From assembly GCF_003217095.1 (NCBI RefSeq), contig NZ_QJSR01000004.1, positions 350,893 through 414,892 of the forward strand: 64,000 nt of DNA, written 5' to 3'. The notes beneath the pieces are model-generated. The model ran no database searches and had not been told where the DNA came from. It saw only the letters and a list, made by a program, of their open reading frames with translations. Source of the DNA: Rhizobium sp. PP-CC-3A-592. Lineage in GTDB: Bacteria; Pseudomonadota; Alphaproteobacteria; Rhizobiales; Rhizobiaceae. Of the stretch, positions 39,213 to 48,985 are shown one piece after another (within the stretch, counting starts at the first letter, position 1; each line of letters starts with the position of its first letter). The translations under genes were made by a program, and so were the position numbers.

Positions 39213-39485
39213 ATGACACTGTCGCGGGACCTCCAGATCATCAACAAGCGCGGTCTCCATGCCCGCGCCTCCGCCAAGTTCGTACAGACGGTGGAGGCCT
39301 ACGACGCCGATATCCATGTGACGAAGGACGGCATGACCGTCGGCGGGCTCTCGATCATGGGCTTGATGATGCTTGCTGCCAGCACCGGCAGCTCGATTGC
39401 CGTCACCGCAAGCGGCAACCAGGCCGAAGAAGCGCTGGAAGCCCTCGACGCCCTGGTGCGAGACCGTTTCGGCGAGGAAATGTAG
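39213..39485 (+). CDS. ptsH: Phosphocarrier protein HPr
   Basis: 90 residues. Phospho-His16 in NKRGLHARASAKFVQ accepts phosphate from EI; regulatory Ser47 in VGGLSIMGLMMLAA is the target of HprK. 15 bases after the EIIA stop. The enzyme I for this relay (PtsP-type) is not in the window. Together with HprK and EIIA next to ChvG-ChvI it forms a nitrogen/carbon-status relay linked to virulence and symbiosis control. Confidence 0.95.
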   Translation: MTLSRDLQIINKRGLHARASAKFVQTVEAYDADIHVTKDGMTVGGLSIMGLMMLAASTGSSIAVTASGNQAEEALEALDALVRDRFGEEM

Positions 39486-39497
39486 GCATATAAACAT

Positions 39498-39513
39498 ATA
39501 AAGACGTCTTTAT
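39498..39513. promoter_or_regulatory. Perfect 16-bp palindrome upstream of ahcY, candidate SahR-type operator
   Basis: ATAAAGACGTCTTTAT is a perfect inverted repeat, embedded in ACATATAAAGAC-GTCTTTATGTGT, 136 bases before ahcY. ArsR-family SahR regulators of the S-adenosylhomocysteine cycle bind motifs of this sort in alphaproteobacteria, as I recall. Sequence seen directly; regulator inferred. Confidence 0.6.
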
Positions 39514-39648
39514 GTGTGTGTTGCCTGCGATCCGCTTTCCTGTTAGAGGAAGATCGCGCCCCGGCTATGCCCGGGCAACGAGATCACGCTCGCCAGCGGT
39601 CCCCGAGCTTCCAGCTTTCGACCCGGCGCGCCACCAGCGGAGAGCTTC

Positions 39649-41049
39649 ATGAGCACGACCAACGACTATCTGGTAGCCGATATCGGCCTGGCCGACTTCG
39701 GCCGCAAGGAAATCACCATTGCCGAAACCGAAATGCCGGGCCTGATGGCCTCGCGTGAGGAATTCGGCACGTCGAAGCCCCTGAAGGGCGCGCGCATCAC
39801 AGGCTCGCTGCACATGACGATCCAGACCGCCGTCCTCATCGAGACGCTGGTTGCGCTCGGTGCCGAGGTTCGCTGGGCCTCGTGCAACATCTTCTCGACG
39901 CAGGACCATGCGGCTGCGGCCATCGCCGCCGCCGGCATTCCGGTCTATGCCGTCAAGGGCGAGACGCTGACGGAATACTGGACCTACACCGACAAGATCT
40001 TCCAGTGGACCGACGGCGGCGTCTCCAACATGATCCTCGACGATGGCGGCGACGCCACCATGTACATCCTGCTCGGCGCGCGTGCCGAAGCCGGTGAAGA
40101 CGTGCTGTCGAACCCTGGCTCGGAAGAAGAAGAGATCCTGTTCGCGCAGATCAAGAAGCGTCTGGCCGAAACGCCCGGCTTCTTCACCAAGCAGCGCGAC
40201 GCGATCCAGGGCGTCACCGAGGAAACCACCACCGGCGTCAACCGCCTGTACCAGCTGCATGCCAAGGGCCTGCTGCCCTTCCCGGCGATCAACGTCAACG
40301 ACAGCGTCACCAAGTCGAAGTTCGACAACAAATACGGCTGCAAGGAATCGCTGGTCGACGGCATCCGCCGCGGCACCGACGTGATGATGGCCGGCAAGGT
40401 CGCCGTCGTCTGCGGTTACGGCGATGTGGGCAAGGGTTCGGCAGCCTCGCTCTCGGGTGCCGGCGCACGCGTCAAGGTCACGGAAGTCGATCCGATCTGC
40501 GCCCTCCAGGCCGCCATGGATGGCTTCGAAGTCGTGCAGCTCGAAGATGTCGTCGCCAGCGCCGACATCTTCATCACCACGACCGGCAACAAGGACGTCA
40601 TCCGCATCGAGCATATGCGCGAGATGAAGGACATGGCGATCGTCGGCAATATCGGCCACTTCGACAACGAGATCCAGGTTTCCGCCTTGCGGAACCTGAA
40701 GTGGAACAACGTCAAGCCGCAGGTCGATCTCATCGAGTTTCCCAAGGGCAACCGGATGATCCTTCTGTCGGAAGGCCGTCTCCTGAACCTCGGCAATGCC
40801 ACCGGCCACCCGTCCTTCGTCATGTCGGCCTCGTTCACCAACCAGGTCCTGGCCCAGATCGAGCTCTTCACCAAGGGTGAGCAGTACGAAGCCGGCGTTC
40901 ATATCCTGCCGAAGCACCTCGACGAAAAGGTCGCGCGCCTGCACCTCGCCAAGCTCGGCGTGAAGCTGACGACACTCTCCGACGAACAGGCCGCCTATAT
41001 CGGCGTGACCCCGCAGGGCCCGTTCAAGGCGGATCATTACCGCTACTAA
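39649..41049 (+). CDS. ahcY: Adenosylhomocysteinase (S-adenosyl-L-homocysteine hydrolase)
   Basis: NAD+-dependent enzyme that splits S-adenosylhomocysteine to adenosine and homocysteine, keeping methyltransferases (including CcrM) free of product inhibition. 466 residues. Motifs: [39 protein letters not shown], the extra loop typical of bacterial/plant type after [29 protein letters not shown] (substrate Lys and Asp), the NAD site [16 protein letters not shown] and the C-terminal KADHYRY. Start ATG 39649. Upstream is a palindrome likely to be its operator, and it ends in a strong terminator. Confidence 0.98.
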   Translation: MSTTNDYLVADIGLADFGRKEITIAETEMPGLMASREEFGTSKPLKGARITGSLHMTIQTAVLIETLVALGAEVRWASCNIFSTQDHAAAAIAAAGIPVYAVKGETLTEYWTYTDKIFQWTDGGVSNMILDDGGDATMYILLGARAEAGEDVLSNPGSEEEEILFAQIKKRLAETPGFFTKQRDAIQGVTEETTTGVNRLYQLHAKGLLPFPAINVNDSVTKSKFDNKYGCKESLVDGIRRGTDVMMAGKVAVVCGYGDVGKGSAASLSGAGARVKVTEVDPICALQAAMDGFEVVQLEDVVASADIFITTTGNKDVIRIEHMREMKDMAIVGNIGHFDNEIQVSALRNLKWNNVKPQVDLIEFPKGNRMILLSEGRLLNLGNATGHPSFVMSASFTNQVLAQIELFTKGEQYEAGVHILPKHLDEKVARLHLAKLGVKLTTLSDEQAAYIGVTPQGPFKADHYRY

Positions 41050-41080
41050 AGCGGATAACACATTCATCCACAGGTGAGAG

Positions 41081-41115
41081 GAGGCCGTGCGCTTGACAGC
41101 GTGCGGCCTCTTTTT
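41081..41115 (+). terminator. Terminator of ahcY
   Basis: 12-bp stem GAGGCCGTGCGC (41081-41092) and GCGTGCGGCCTC (41099-41110) with two G-T pairs and loop TTGACA, followed by TTTTT (41111-41115), 31 bases past the stop. Confidence 0.85.
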
Positions 41116-41408
41116 CGTCTCGGCGCTTCCCGCTCGCTGGGGGAGTGGGTATGCTGTCTGTATCGATTCGGGACGAAGATGCGGCACTGACGCGGACCGA
41201 GTCGGAAAAAAGCGTTGGTTTTCAGGACGGAACGCAGCGCGTCGCAAGCGGCAGGCAAGCATAAGCGCGTAACGATCCCGAAGAAGACGATATTCGTTCA
41301 GGCGGCCTTACCCAGAGACCGCGTGGGACGGCGGACGTGCGCCCTGTCGGTTGATGCCTTTTTGGCGCAACGCCGGTCGGGACGCCGTGCAACGGGGACA
41401 GGCACGCG
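41116..41408 (+). other. Upstream region of divL without a gene
   Basis: About 290 bases between the ahcY terminator and the divL ATG. I see no gene and no convincing -35/-10 pair. Two GANTC methylation sites are present (41165-41169 and 41199-41203), which could tie divL transcription to the replication fork, as for other CcrM-responsive cell-cycle genes; this is inference. Confidence 0.4.
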
Positions 41409-43982
41409 ATGACGAAAGCTTCTTGGAACGCGGGACGGACGGGCGCCGAGCCGGTACGGTCCGGTATGGTGTCCGCCCAGGCGCCAGAATACCAGACGTC
41501 CCCATCCTCCTCGCCTGAACCCTTCACCATTCCGCGACGCGGGCGTTTGTCCCTGCTTGTTCGTCGCTTGGCCGCAGGCTCCGCGCTGGGGCTTCTCTCC
41601 GGCGAGGCCATGGCGGCCGAGGGCGTCGCAAGCGTCTTCCACTCCTCCGAAATCATCACCTTCTCGCTTCTGACCGGTGCCATCGCCGCGGCCATGATCT
41701 CCGCCGTCTGGGTCATTCGCCAGCGCAGCACGGTCGAAATCGACAATCGCGACCTGAAGACCGCGCTTGCGGACGCCCGCCAGAGCATCTCGCGCTTTCA
41801 GGCGCTGATCTCCGACAAGAACCGCAGCATCGTCGTCTGGGATGGCCCGGCTGAAAAGCCGGAGTTCCTTGGCCAGCTGCCGCCCGAGACAGGCGCGCCG
41901 CAGGACGACCGGGATTTTCTCGCCTTCGGCCGCTGGATCAAGGCGACGTCCGCCAGCGAACTCGAGCGCGCCATCGACCGGCTGCGCACTTATGCCGAAA
42001 GCTTCGACCTCATCGTCCAGACGAATCGCAACGAAATTCTGGAAGCACAAGGGCGCGTGTCCGGCGGCCGCGCCTTCGTGCGTTTCGTGGCGCTCAACAA
42101 TCTTCGTGAGGAGCTGGCCGAACTAACGCTGGAGCGCGACCGCCTGCGCGGTGATCTCGCCAGCTTGCAGACGCTGCTGAACGCTGTGGACATGCCGGTC
42201 TGGCAGCGTGGTCGCGACGGGCAGATCAGCTGGGTCAACGAAGCCTATTGCGACGCGGTGGAGGCGCCGAGCGCCGATGTTGTGGTTCAGGAAGGCCGCG
42301 AGCTGCTGGCAACCGTTTCACGTGAAAAAGCCAAGGCGTTCTCGACCTATGATTCCCCCTTCCGCGACAAGATCTCGACGGTCGTGCGCGGACAGCGCAC
42401 TTTCTTCGATGTCGTCGATGCGAAGACCACCTACGGCACGGCTGGCATCGCGCTCGATGTGAGCGCCATCGAGGCGGTGCGCGAAGAGCTTTCCCGCACG
42501 CTGAAGAGCCATGCCGAGACGCTCGATCATCTGGCGACGGCCGTTGCCACCTTCGACGGCTCGCAGCGCCTGCAATTCTACAACCAGGCCTTCCAGACCC
42601 TGTGGAACCTCGACACCGCCTTCCTCGCCCGCCGTCCCGGCAATGGCGAGATCTTCGACCAGCTGCGCGAGAGCGGCCGTCTTCCCGAGCAGCTCAGCTG
42701 GAAGCAGTGGAAGGAACAGGCTCTCTCGGTCTATCAGGCCATCGAAACCCAGACCGACATGTGGCACCTGCCGAACGGCCAGACCTTGCGCGTGTTCGCC
42801 ACAGCCCGCCCGCAAGGCGGCGCCACATGGGTGTTCGAAAACCTCACCGAACGTGTCGACTTGGAAACCCGCTACAACACGCTGGTTCAGGTCCAGGGCG
42901 AAACCATCGACCATCTCTCCGAAGGCGTTGCCGTGTTCGGCCCGGATGGGCGGATCAAGCTATCGAACCCGGCTTTCCGGGCGCTCTGGGGCGTGACCGA
43001 GACGGAAGTCGCGCCCGGAACCCACATCCGCGCCATCGAGCAGGCCTGCGCCGTCTCTTATGACCAGCCGGATGGCTGGAAGCAGTTCGCCCATGCCATC
43101 ACCAGTTTCGAGGACGAGCGGCCGTCGAGCCGCGGCATGCTGGAACTGCGCACCGGCCTCATCCTCGACTTCGCCATCATTCCGCTGCCCAATGCGCAGA
43201 CCATGCTGACCTTCGTCGATATGACGGATAGCGTCCGTGTCGAGCGGGCCCTGACGGAGAAGAACGAAGCGCTGCGTATGGCGGACTCGCTGAAGAACGA
43301 TTTCGTCCAGCACGTCTCCTACGAGCTGCGCTCGCCGCTCACCAATATCATCGGCTTTGCCGACCTCCTGAAGACGCCCGCATTCGGCGAGCTTTCGACG
43401 CGTCAGGCGGAATATGTCGATCATATCTCCACCTCGTCGTCGCTGCTGCTCACCATCGTCAACGACATTCTCGATCTCGCCACCGTCGATGCCGGCATCG
43501 TCGAGCTCGATCTCAGCGAAATCAACCTCACCGATTTCCTCGATGAAGTCTCCCACCAGATGGCCGACCGCCTGCAGGAAAGTGCCGTTACCCTGCGCAT
43601 CGACACGCCCGATATGCTCGGCACCTTCGTCGCCGATCATCAGCGGCTGAAGCAGATCTTCATCAAGCTCCTGACCAATGCTGCCAATTTTGCGCCGGAA
43701 GGCAGCCTGATAGGCCTCTCCTGCGCCCGCGAAGGCAGCGATTTCGTCTTCACCGTCAGCGATCAGGGCCCCGGCATTCCGAAGGACGTGCTCGAAAGCG
43801 TCTTCCACCGCTTCGAAAGCCATGGCCAGCGTGGCGGCGCCGGCCTCGGCCTCTCCATCGTCGATAGCTTCATCACCCTGCACCACGGCAAGGTCCGCAT
43901 CGTCACGCGCGAAGGCGAGGGGACGGAGGTCGTTTGCCGCATTCCCTCGGGCGCGCTGCCGAAGGCCGAAGCTGCGGAGTGA
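41409..43982 (+). CDS. divL: Histidine kinase-like cell-cycle protein DivL (phosphoacceptor His replaced by Tyr)
   Basis: DivL controls the CckA-ChpT-CtrA relay at the cell pole. 857 residues: a Pro/Arg-rich N-terminus, a membrane segment about 76-100 (IITFSLLTGAIAAAMISAVWV), a helical linker, then PAS-like domains around 250-350, 365-470 and 490-600, and a kinase core. The H-box reads DFVQHVSYELRSPLTNIIGF: Tyr638 occupies the phospho-His position (normally VSHELRTPL), the hallmark of DivL. The ATPase domain keeps KLLTNAANFAPEG, VSDQGPGIP and GAGLGLSIVDSFI. A parS-like sequence lies inside the gene at 42314-42329. The GTGA at its end couples it to tsaE-amgK. Confidence 0.92.
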   Translation: MTKASWNAGRTGAEPVRSGMVSAQAPEYQTSPSSSPEPFTIPRRGRLSLLVRRLAAGSALGLLSGEAMAAEGVASVFHSSEIITFSLLTGAIAAAMISAVWVIRQRSTVEIDNRDLKTALADARQSISRFQALISDKNRSIVVWDGPAEKPEFLGQLPPETGAPQDDRDFLAFGRWIKATSASELERAIDRLRTYAESFDLIVQTNRNEILEAQGRVSGGRAFVRFVALNNLREELAELTLERDRLRGDLASLQTLLNAVDMPVWQRGRDGQISWVNEAYCDAVEAPSADVVVQEGRELLATVSREKAKAFSTYDSPFRDKISTVVRGQRTFFDVVDAKTTYGTAGIALDVSAIEAVREELSRTLKSHAETLDHLATAVATFDGSQRLQFYNQAFQTLWNLDTAFLARRPGNGEIFDQLRESGRLPEQLSWKQWKEQALSVYQAIETQTDMWHLPNGQTLRVFATARPQGGATWVFENLTERVDLETRYNTLVQVQGETIDHLSEGVAVFGPDGRIKLSNPAFRALWGVTETEVAPGTHIRAIEQACAVSYDQPDGWKQFAHAITSFEDERPSSRGMLELRTGLILDFAIIPLPNAQTMLTFVDMTDSVRVERALTEKNEALRMADSLKNDFVQHVSYELRSPLTNIIGFADLLKTPAFGELSTRQAEYVDHISTSSSLLLTIVNDILDLATVDAGIVELDLSEINLTDFLDEVSHQMADRLQESAVTLRIDTPDMLGTFVADHQRLKQIFIKLLTNAANFAPEGSLIGLSCAREGSDFVFTVSDQGPGIPKDVLESVFHRFESHGQRGGAGLGLSIVDSFITLHHGKVRIVTREGEGTEVVCRIPSGALPKAEAAE
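42314..42329. promoter_or_regulatory. parS: parS-like ParB binding site inside divL
   Basis: CGTTTCACGTGAAAAA matches TGTTTCACGTGAAACA at 14 of 16 positions, with the whole GTTTCACGTGAAA core. It encodes VSRE within DivL. About 39 kb from oriC. Binding is inferred. Confidence 0.6.
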
Positions 43983-45472
43983 CCGAAATGCTGCGCCTGC
44001 CGCTGCCGGACGAAGCATCCACCATGACGCTCGGCGAAGATCTGGCGCTCGCGCTCAAAGCCGGCGACACCGTCGCGCTGTCGGGCGATCTGGGTGCCGG
44101 AAAATCGACCCTCGCGCGAGCGCTCATCCGGGCCGTCGCCGATGATCCCTTTCTGGAGGTCCCAAGCCCGACCTTCACGCTCGTCCAGTCCTACGACCTG
44201 CGTATTCCCGTCTCCCATTTCGATCTCTACCGGCTGGGCGATGCGAGCGAGGTGCTGGAACTCGGCCTCGACGAACTCTCGGCAAACGGCATCTGCCTGA
44301 TCGAGTGGCCGGAGCGGGCGGAAGGCTACCTGCCGCGGCAGAGCATCGTCCTGACGCTCGAACAGGATGGCGATGGTCGCATGGCCATCTTTTCCGGCAG
44401 CGAGCCGATCCTGTCGCGCATCGAGCGCAGCCTCGCGATCCGCCAGTTTCTCAATGATCAAGGCTATCAGGGCACTGCGCGTCGCCATCTCAATGGCGAT
44501 GCCTCCGTGCGCGGCTACGAGCGCATCCGTCAAGCCGGAAAGCCGGACATGATCCTGATGGATGCGCCCCGCACCATTCCGGGACCGATCCTTGAAGACG
44601 GCAAATACTACCAGCAGATCGCCCATATCGCCGAGGATGTCGGTGCCTTCGTCGCCATCGATCTCTATCTGCGCAAGCGCGGCTTCGGTGCGCCGGACAT
44701 TCTTGCGCAGGATATCGACGCCGGCATTCTCCTTCTGGAAGATCTCGGGGCCGAGGGTGTGCTCGATGCGGATGGCGTGCCTATTGCGGAACGCTACATC
44801 GAAACCGCCCGACTTCTCGCCCGTCTGCACGCGCAAGCTCTGGGCGACCGGTTGCCGCTCCCCGAAGGGCAGATCCATGTCGTGCCGCCCTTCGACCGCG
44901 CAGCGATCAAAATCGAGACGCGGCTGCTCCTCGACTGGTTCCTGCCGCATCATCGCGGCACGCCGGCAACGCTTGAAGAGCGCGAAAGCTATGCTGCCGT
45001 CTGGGACCGGCTGATCGACCTGTCGGACCGCGGCGAAAAGCACCTTCTCCTGCGCGACGTCCATTCGCCCAACATCCTCTGGCGCGAGGGAAGGACCGGC
45101 ATCGACCGTGTCGCCCTCATCGATTTTCAGGATGCGATGATCGGCCCCACGGCCTATGACGTGGCGTCGCTCGTTCAGGATGCGCGCGTCACCATCGCGC
45201 CGGATCTCGGACGGGCTATTCTAAAAGCCTATATCGCCGAGCGGCACCGTCTCGGTTCGTTCGACGACGCGTCCTTCCTCGAGCATTTCCATCTGATGGC
45301 CGCGCAGCGAAACTGCAAGCTGGTCGGGATCTGGGTTCGGCTGATGCAGCGGGATGGCAAGCCGGGCTATATGAAGCATATGCCGCGCACCTTCGCCTAT
45401 CTCCGCGAAGCGCTCGACCATCCCTCGCTGGCGCCGCTGGAGACATGGCTTCGAGAAGCCAGACTCTTGTAG
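43979..45472 (+). CDS. Fusion of TsaE (tRNA t6A synthesis ATPase) with AmgK-type sugar kinase
   Basis: 497 residues from GTG 43979 (ATG 43988 is the alternative). The N-terminal 150 residues are TsaE: P-loop SGDLGAGKSTLARALIRA (about 34-51), PSPTFTLVQSYD and HFDLYRLGDASEVLELGLDE, which helps TsaB/TsaD make threonylcarbamoyl-adenosine in tRNA. The rest (about 165-497) is an aminoglycoside-phosphotransferase fold with LLLRDVHSPNILW (catalytic Asp and Asn) and VALIDFQDAMIGP (metal Asp), as in AmgK, the N-acetylmuramate/N-acetylglucosamine anomeric kinase. It ends 2 bases before the convergent coaA stop. Its expected partner murU is 12 kb away. Confidence 0.9.
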   Translation: MTEMLRLPLPDEASTMTLGEDLALALKAGDTVALSGDLGAGKSTLARALIRAVADDPFLEVPSPTFTLVQSYDLRIPVSHFDLYRLGDASEVLELGLDELSANGICLIEWPERAEGYLPRQSIVLTLEQDGDGRMAIFSGSEPILSRIERSLAIRQFLNDQGYQGTARRHLNGDASVRGYERIRQAGKPDMILMDAPRTIPGPILEDGKYYQQIAHIAEDVGAFVAIDLYLRKRGFGAPDILAQDIDAGILLLEDLGAEGVLDADGVPIAERYIETARLLARLHAQALGDRLPLPEGQIHVVPPFDRAAIKIETRLLLDWFLPHHRGTPATLEERESYAAVWDRLIDLSDRGEKHLLLRDVHSPNILWREGRTGIDRVALIDFQDAMIGPTAYDVASLVQDARVTIAPDLGRAILKAYIAERHRLGSFDDASFLEHFHLMAAQRNCKLVGIWVRLMQRDGKPGYMKHMPRTFAYLREALDHPSLAPLETWLREARLL

Positions 45473-45474
45473 CT

Positions 45475-46470
45475 TTACAGCTTACGAAGCGCGACCGTCT
45501 GGACGAGGTGATCGGTACCCTTTTGCAGGATGAGGTCCGCGCGCGGCCGGGTCGGCAGGATATTGCGGCGCAGGTTCTTTAAGTTGGTGTTCTGCCAGAG
45601 CCCCTCGGCGATCCCCAGCGCCTCCTCTTCACTTACCTGCGCATAGCGCTTGAAGAAGGATTCAGGGTCCTTGAATGCGGTCTGGCGTAGCCGCATGAAG
45701 CGGTCGACATACCAGGAATGGATCAGGTTCTCGTCGGCATCGATATAGATCGAGAAGTCGAAGAAATCCGACACCATCGGCACGATCTTGCCGTCCTCGG
45801 GCAAGTCGCGGGATTGCAACACGTTGATGCCCTCGAAGATCAGGATATCCGGCCGGTCCACCACCTGAAACTGGTCGGGCAGCACGTCATAGACGAGGTG
45901 GGAATAGCTCGGCGCCTTCACGTTCGGCTGCCCGGCTTTGATGGCGGAGAGAAAGCGCAGGAGCGCGCCGATATCGTAGCTTTCCGGAAAACCCTTCCGG
46001 TTCATGATGTTCTCGCGCATCAGTACGGCGTTCGGATAGAGAAATCCGTCGGTCGTCACGAGATCGACCTTGGGGCTGGACGGCCAGCGCGACAGGAGCT
46101 CGGCGAGAATACGGGCGGTGGTCGATTTTCCGACCGCCACCGATCCGGCGATGCCGATCACGAATGGCGTCTTGGTCTCGTCCGAGATCGTCAGGAAGCG
46201 CTTGCGCTGCTCGTAGAGGATCTGCGACGCCTCGACATGGGTGGACAGGAGACGCGACAGCGACAGGTAGATTCGCCGGACTTCGTCGAGATCGATCGGG
46301 TCGTTCAGCGAGCGCAGCCGGCGAACCTCGTCGGCGGTCAGCGTCAGGGGGGTGTCCGCGCGAAACTGCGACCACGCCTCGGCCGAGAAGAAGTGGTACG
46401 GGGAATAGTCTCGCCTGCCGAGATCGTCCGGCATATCCGCTTCCCCCCTGTTCTGCGCCGCGATGGTCAC
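45475..46470 (-). CDS. coaA: Pantothenate kinase, type I
   Basis: First and rate-setting step of CoA synthesis. 331 residues from GTG 46470, which overlaps hisE as GTGA; an ATG at codon 13 (MPDDLGRR) is the alternative. P-loop [22 protein letters not shown] (about residues 105-126), [14 protein letters not shown] with the catalytic Asp, [16 protein letters not shown], and [11 protein letters not shown]. The C-terminal [15 protein letters not shown] is usual. Last gene of the his run. The stop is 2 bases from that of the tsaE-amgK fusion with no terminator visible between. Confidence 0.96.
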   Translation of the reverse strand: MTIAAQNRGEADMPDDLGRRDYSPYHFFSAEAWSQFRADTPLTLTADEVRRLRSLNDPIDLDEVRRIYLSLSRLLSTHVEASQILYEQRKRFLTISDETKTPFVIGIAGSVAVGKSTTARILAELLSRWPSSPKVDLVTTDGFLYPNAVLMRENIMNRKGFPESYDIGALLRFLSAIKAGQPNVKAPSYSHLVYDVLPDQFQVVDRPDILIFEGINVLQSRDLPEDGKIVPMVSDFFDFSIYIDADENLIHSWYVDRFMRLRQTAFKDPESFFKRYAQVSEEEALGIAEGLWQNTNLKNLRRNILPTRPRADLILQKGTDHLVQTVALRKL

Positions 46471-46783
46471 GTCTTTCGGCTCGCCTTCTCCTCAAGGCCT
46501 GACCGGACAGTGCGTCCCTCAAGCTCCTCCAGGACTTCCTGTAACGGAACGTCGGCAATTTTCAATACCACCAGCAGGTGATAAAGCAGGTCGGCACTCT
46601 CGGAAACAAGCTCCTGACGGTCGCCGGAGACGGCGGCGATAACCGCTTCCACGGCCTCTTCGCCGAGCTTCTTGGCAGCGCGCGCCTGCCCCTTTTCAAC
46701 GAGTTTGGCGGTCCACGACGTCTCGGGCGAGGCTTTCGCCCGCTCCGCGACGATGGCTTCAAGATCGAAAAGGGAAAATCCGG

Positions 46784-46787
<4 letters not shown>
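46467..46787 (-). CDS. hisE: Phosphoribosyl-ATP pyrophosphatase
   Basis: Second step of histidine synthesis, PR-ATP to PR-AMP, as a stand-alone enzyme. 106 residues of the MazG-like all-alpha fold: [25 protein letters not shown] with the metal-binding Glu residues, then [13 protein letters not shown] with further acidic ligands. Four-base overlaps with hisF upstream and coaA downstream. HisI is not in the window. Confidence 0.96.
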
Positions 46788-47589
<802 letters not shown>

Positions 47590-47593
<4 letters not shown>

Positions 47594-48333
47594 GCTGCAC
47601 GTCCCCTTGCACTATTGAGCACGGCAAGCGCCTCGGCCGGATCGATCCGCCCGTCATAAAGCGCCCGTCCGGAAATCGCGCCTTCCAGCTTGGCCATCTC
47701 AGGTGCGGCGAGGCGATGAATGTCTTTCATGGAGGCAAGCCCTCCCGAGGCGATGACGGGAATGGCGACCGCATCGGCAAGCGCCAGCGTACCCGTCCAG
47801 TTGATCCCGGCGAGAATGCCGTCGCGATCGATATCGGTATAGATGATGGCCGCAACGCCAGCGCCTTCGAAGCGCTGGGCAAGCTCGATGACGCCGAGTT
47901 CGGACGCCTCCGCCCAGCCCTCGACGGCGACCTTGCCGCCCTTCGCATCGATGCCGACGGCGACCTTGCCCGGAAACAGCCGGCAGGCTTCCTTGACCAA
48001 CGCGGGATCACGCACCGCGACGGTGCCGAGGATGACGCGGGCGAGACCTTTGGCGAGCCAGCTTTCGATATGCGCAAGCGTGCGGATGCCGCCGCCGAGC
48101 TGGACCGGATTGGTGGTCGCCTGGAGGATCGCCTCGACGGCCGCACCGTTCACCGTCTCGCCGGCAAAGGCGCCGTTGAGATCGACCACGTGCAGCCATT
48201 CGAAGCCTTGATCCTGAAAGGCTTTCGCCTGCGCCCCGGGGTCCGGATTATAAACTGTGGCCTCTGCCATATCGCCGAGCTTCAAGCGCACGCAGACGCC
48301 GTCTTTCAGGTCGATCGCGGGAAAAAGGATCAT
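47590..48333 (-). CDS. hisA: ProFAR isomerase HisA
   Basis: 1-(5-phosphoribosyl)-5-[(5-phosphoribosylamino)methylideneamino]imidazole-4-carboxamide isomerase, the step before HisFH. 247 residues: [18 protein letters not shown] with catalytic Asp8, [17 protein letters not shown], the catalytic Asp in [14 protein letters not shown] and phosphate loop [12 protein letters not shown]. One base separates it from the hisH stop; overlaps hisF by 4. Confidence 0.98.
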
Positions 48334-48334
48334 G

Positions 48335-48985
48335 TCAGGGCTTCCAGCGCAGGAAATTGGTCAAAAGGGCGAGGCCGAGCGTCTGGCTCTTTTCCGGATG
48401 GAACTGAGCGCCTGCTTTGTTCTCGCGGGCGACGAAGGCGGTCACCGCCTCGCCATAGGTCGTGGTCGCAACGAGATCATCCGGGCTTTCAGCCGCAAGA
48501 TGGTAGGAATGCACAAAATAGGCATGCAATCCATCCGGCCCGGTCGGAATGCCGTCGAACAGTGCGTGGGGCCGGTTGAGCGTCAGCGTGTTCCAGCCGA
48601 TCTGCGGAATTTTCAGCGTAGCATCCGCGGGCTTCATCTCGGTGACGTCGCCCTTGATCCAGCCGAAGCCCTGCGTCGTCGCTTTCTCCAACCCGCGCGA
48701 GGCCATCAGCTGCATGCCGACGCAGATGCCGAGGAACGGCTTGCCGGCCTTCTCGACACTTTCGATGATGGCTTGGCTCATGCCATCGACGGCAGAGAGG
48801 CCGGCCCGGCAATCGGCATAGGCGCCGACGCCAGGCAGCACGATCCGGTCGGCACTTGCCACCCGATCTGCCTTGTCGGTCAGATCGATCTCGGCATCGA
48901 TTCCGGCCTCGCGGGCGGCGCGCTCGAAGGCCTTGGTGGCGGAACGAAGGTTTCCGGATCCGTAATCGATGATCGCAACGCGCAT
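48335..48985 (-). CDS. hisH: Imidazole glycerol phosphate synthase subunit HisH (glutaminase)
   Basis: Glutamine amidotransferase that feeds ammonia to HisF. 216 residues: [14 protein letters not shown] at the start, [10 protein letters not shown], nucleophile Cys in [15 protein letters not shown] (about residue 85), [10 protein letters not shown], and the His-Glu pair in [14 protein letters not shown]. Its ATG overlaps the stop of the DUF2628 gene by one base (TGATG). Confidence 0.98.
   Translation of the reverse strand: MRVAIIDYGSGNLRSATKAFERAAREAGIDAEIDLTDKADRVASADRIVLPGVGAYADCRAGLSAVDGMSQAIIESVEKAGKPFLGICVGMQLMASRGLEKATTQGFGWIKGDVTEMKPADATLKIPQIGWNTLTLNRPHALFDGIPTGPDGLHAYFVHSYHLAAESPDDLVATTTYGEAVTAFVARENKAGAQFHPEKSQTLGLALLTNFLRWKP

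Noticed and set aside
41064..41072. TCATCCACA, a DnaA-box-like sequence after ahcY
   Set aside because: Single isolated 8/9 match in the ahcY terminator region; no cluster, so probably chance.
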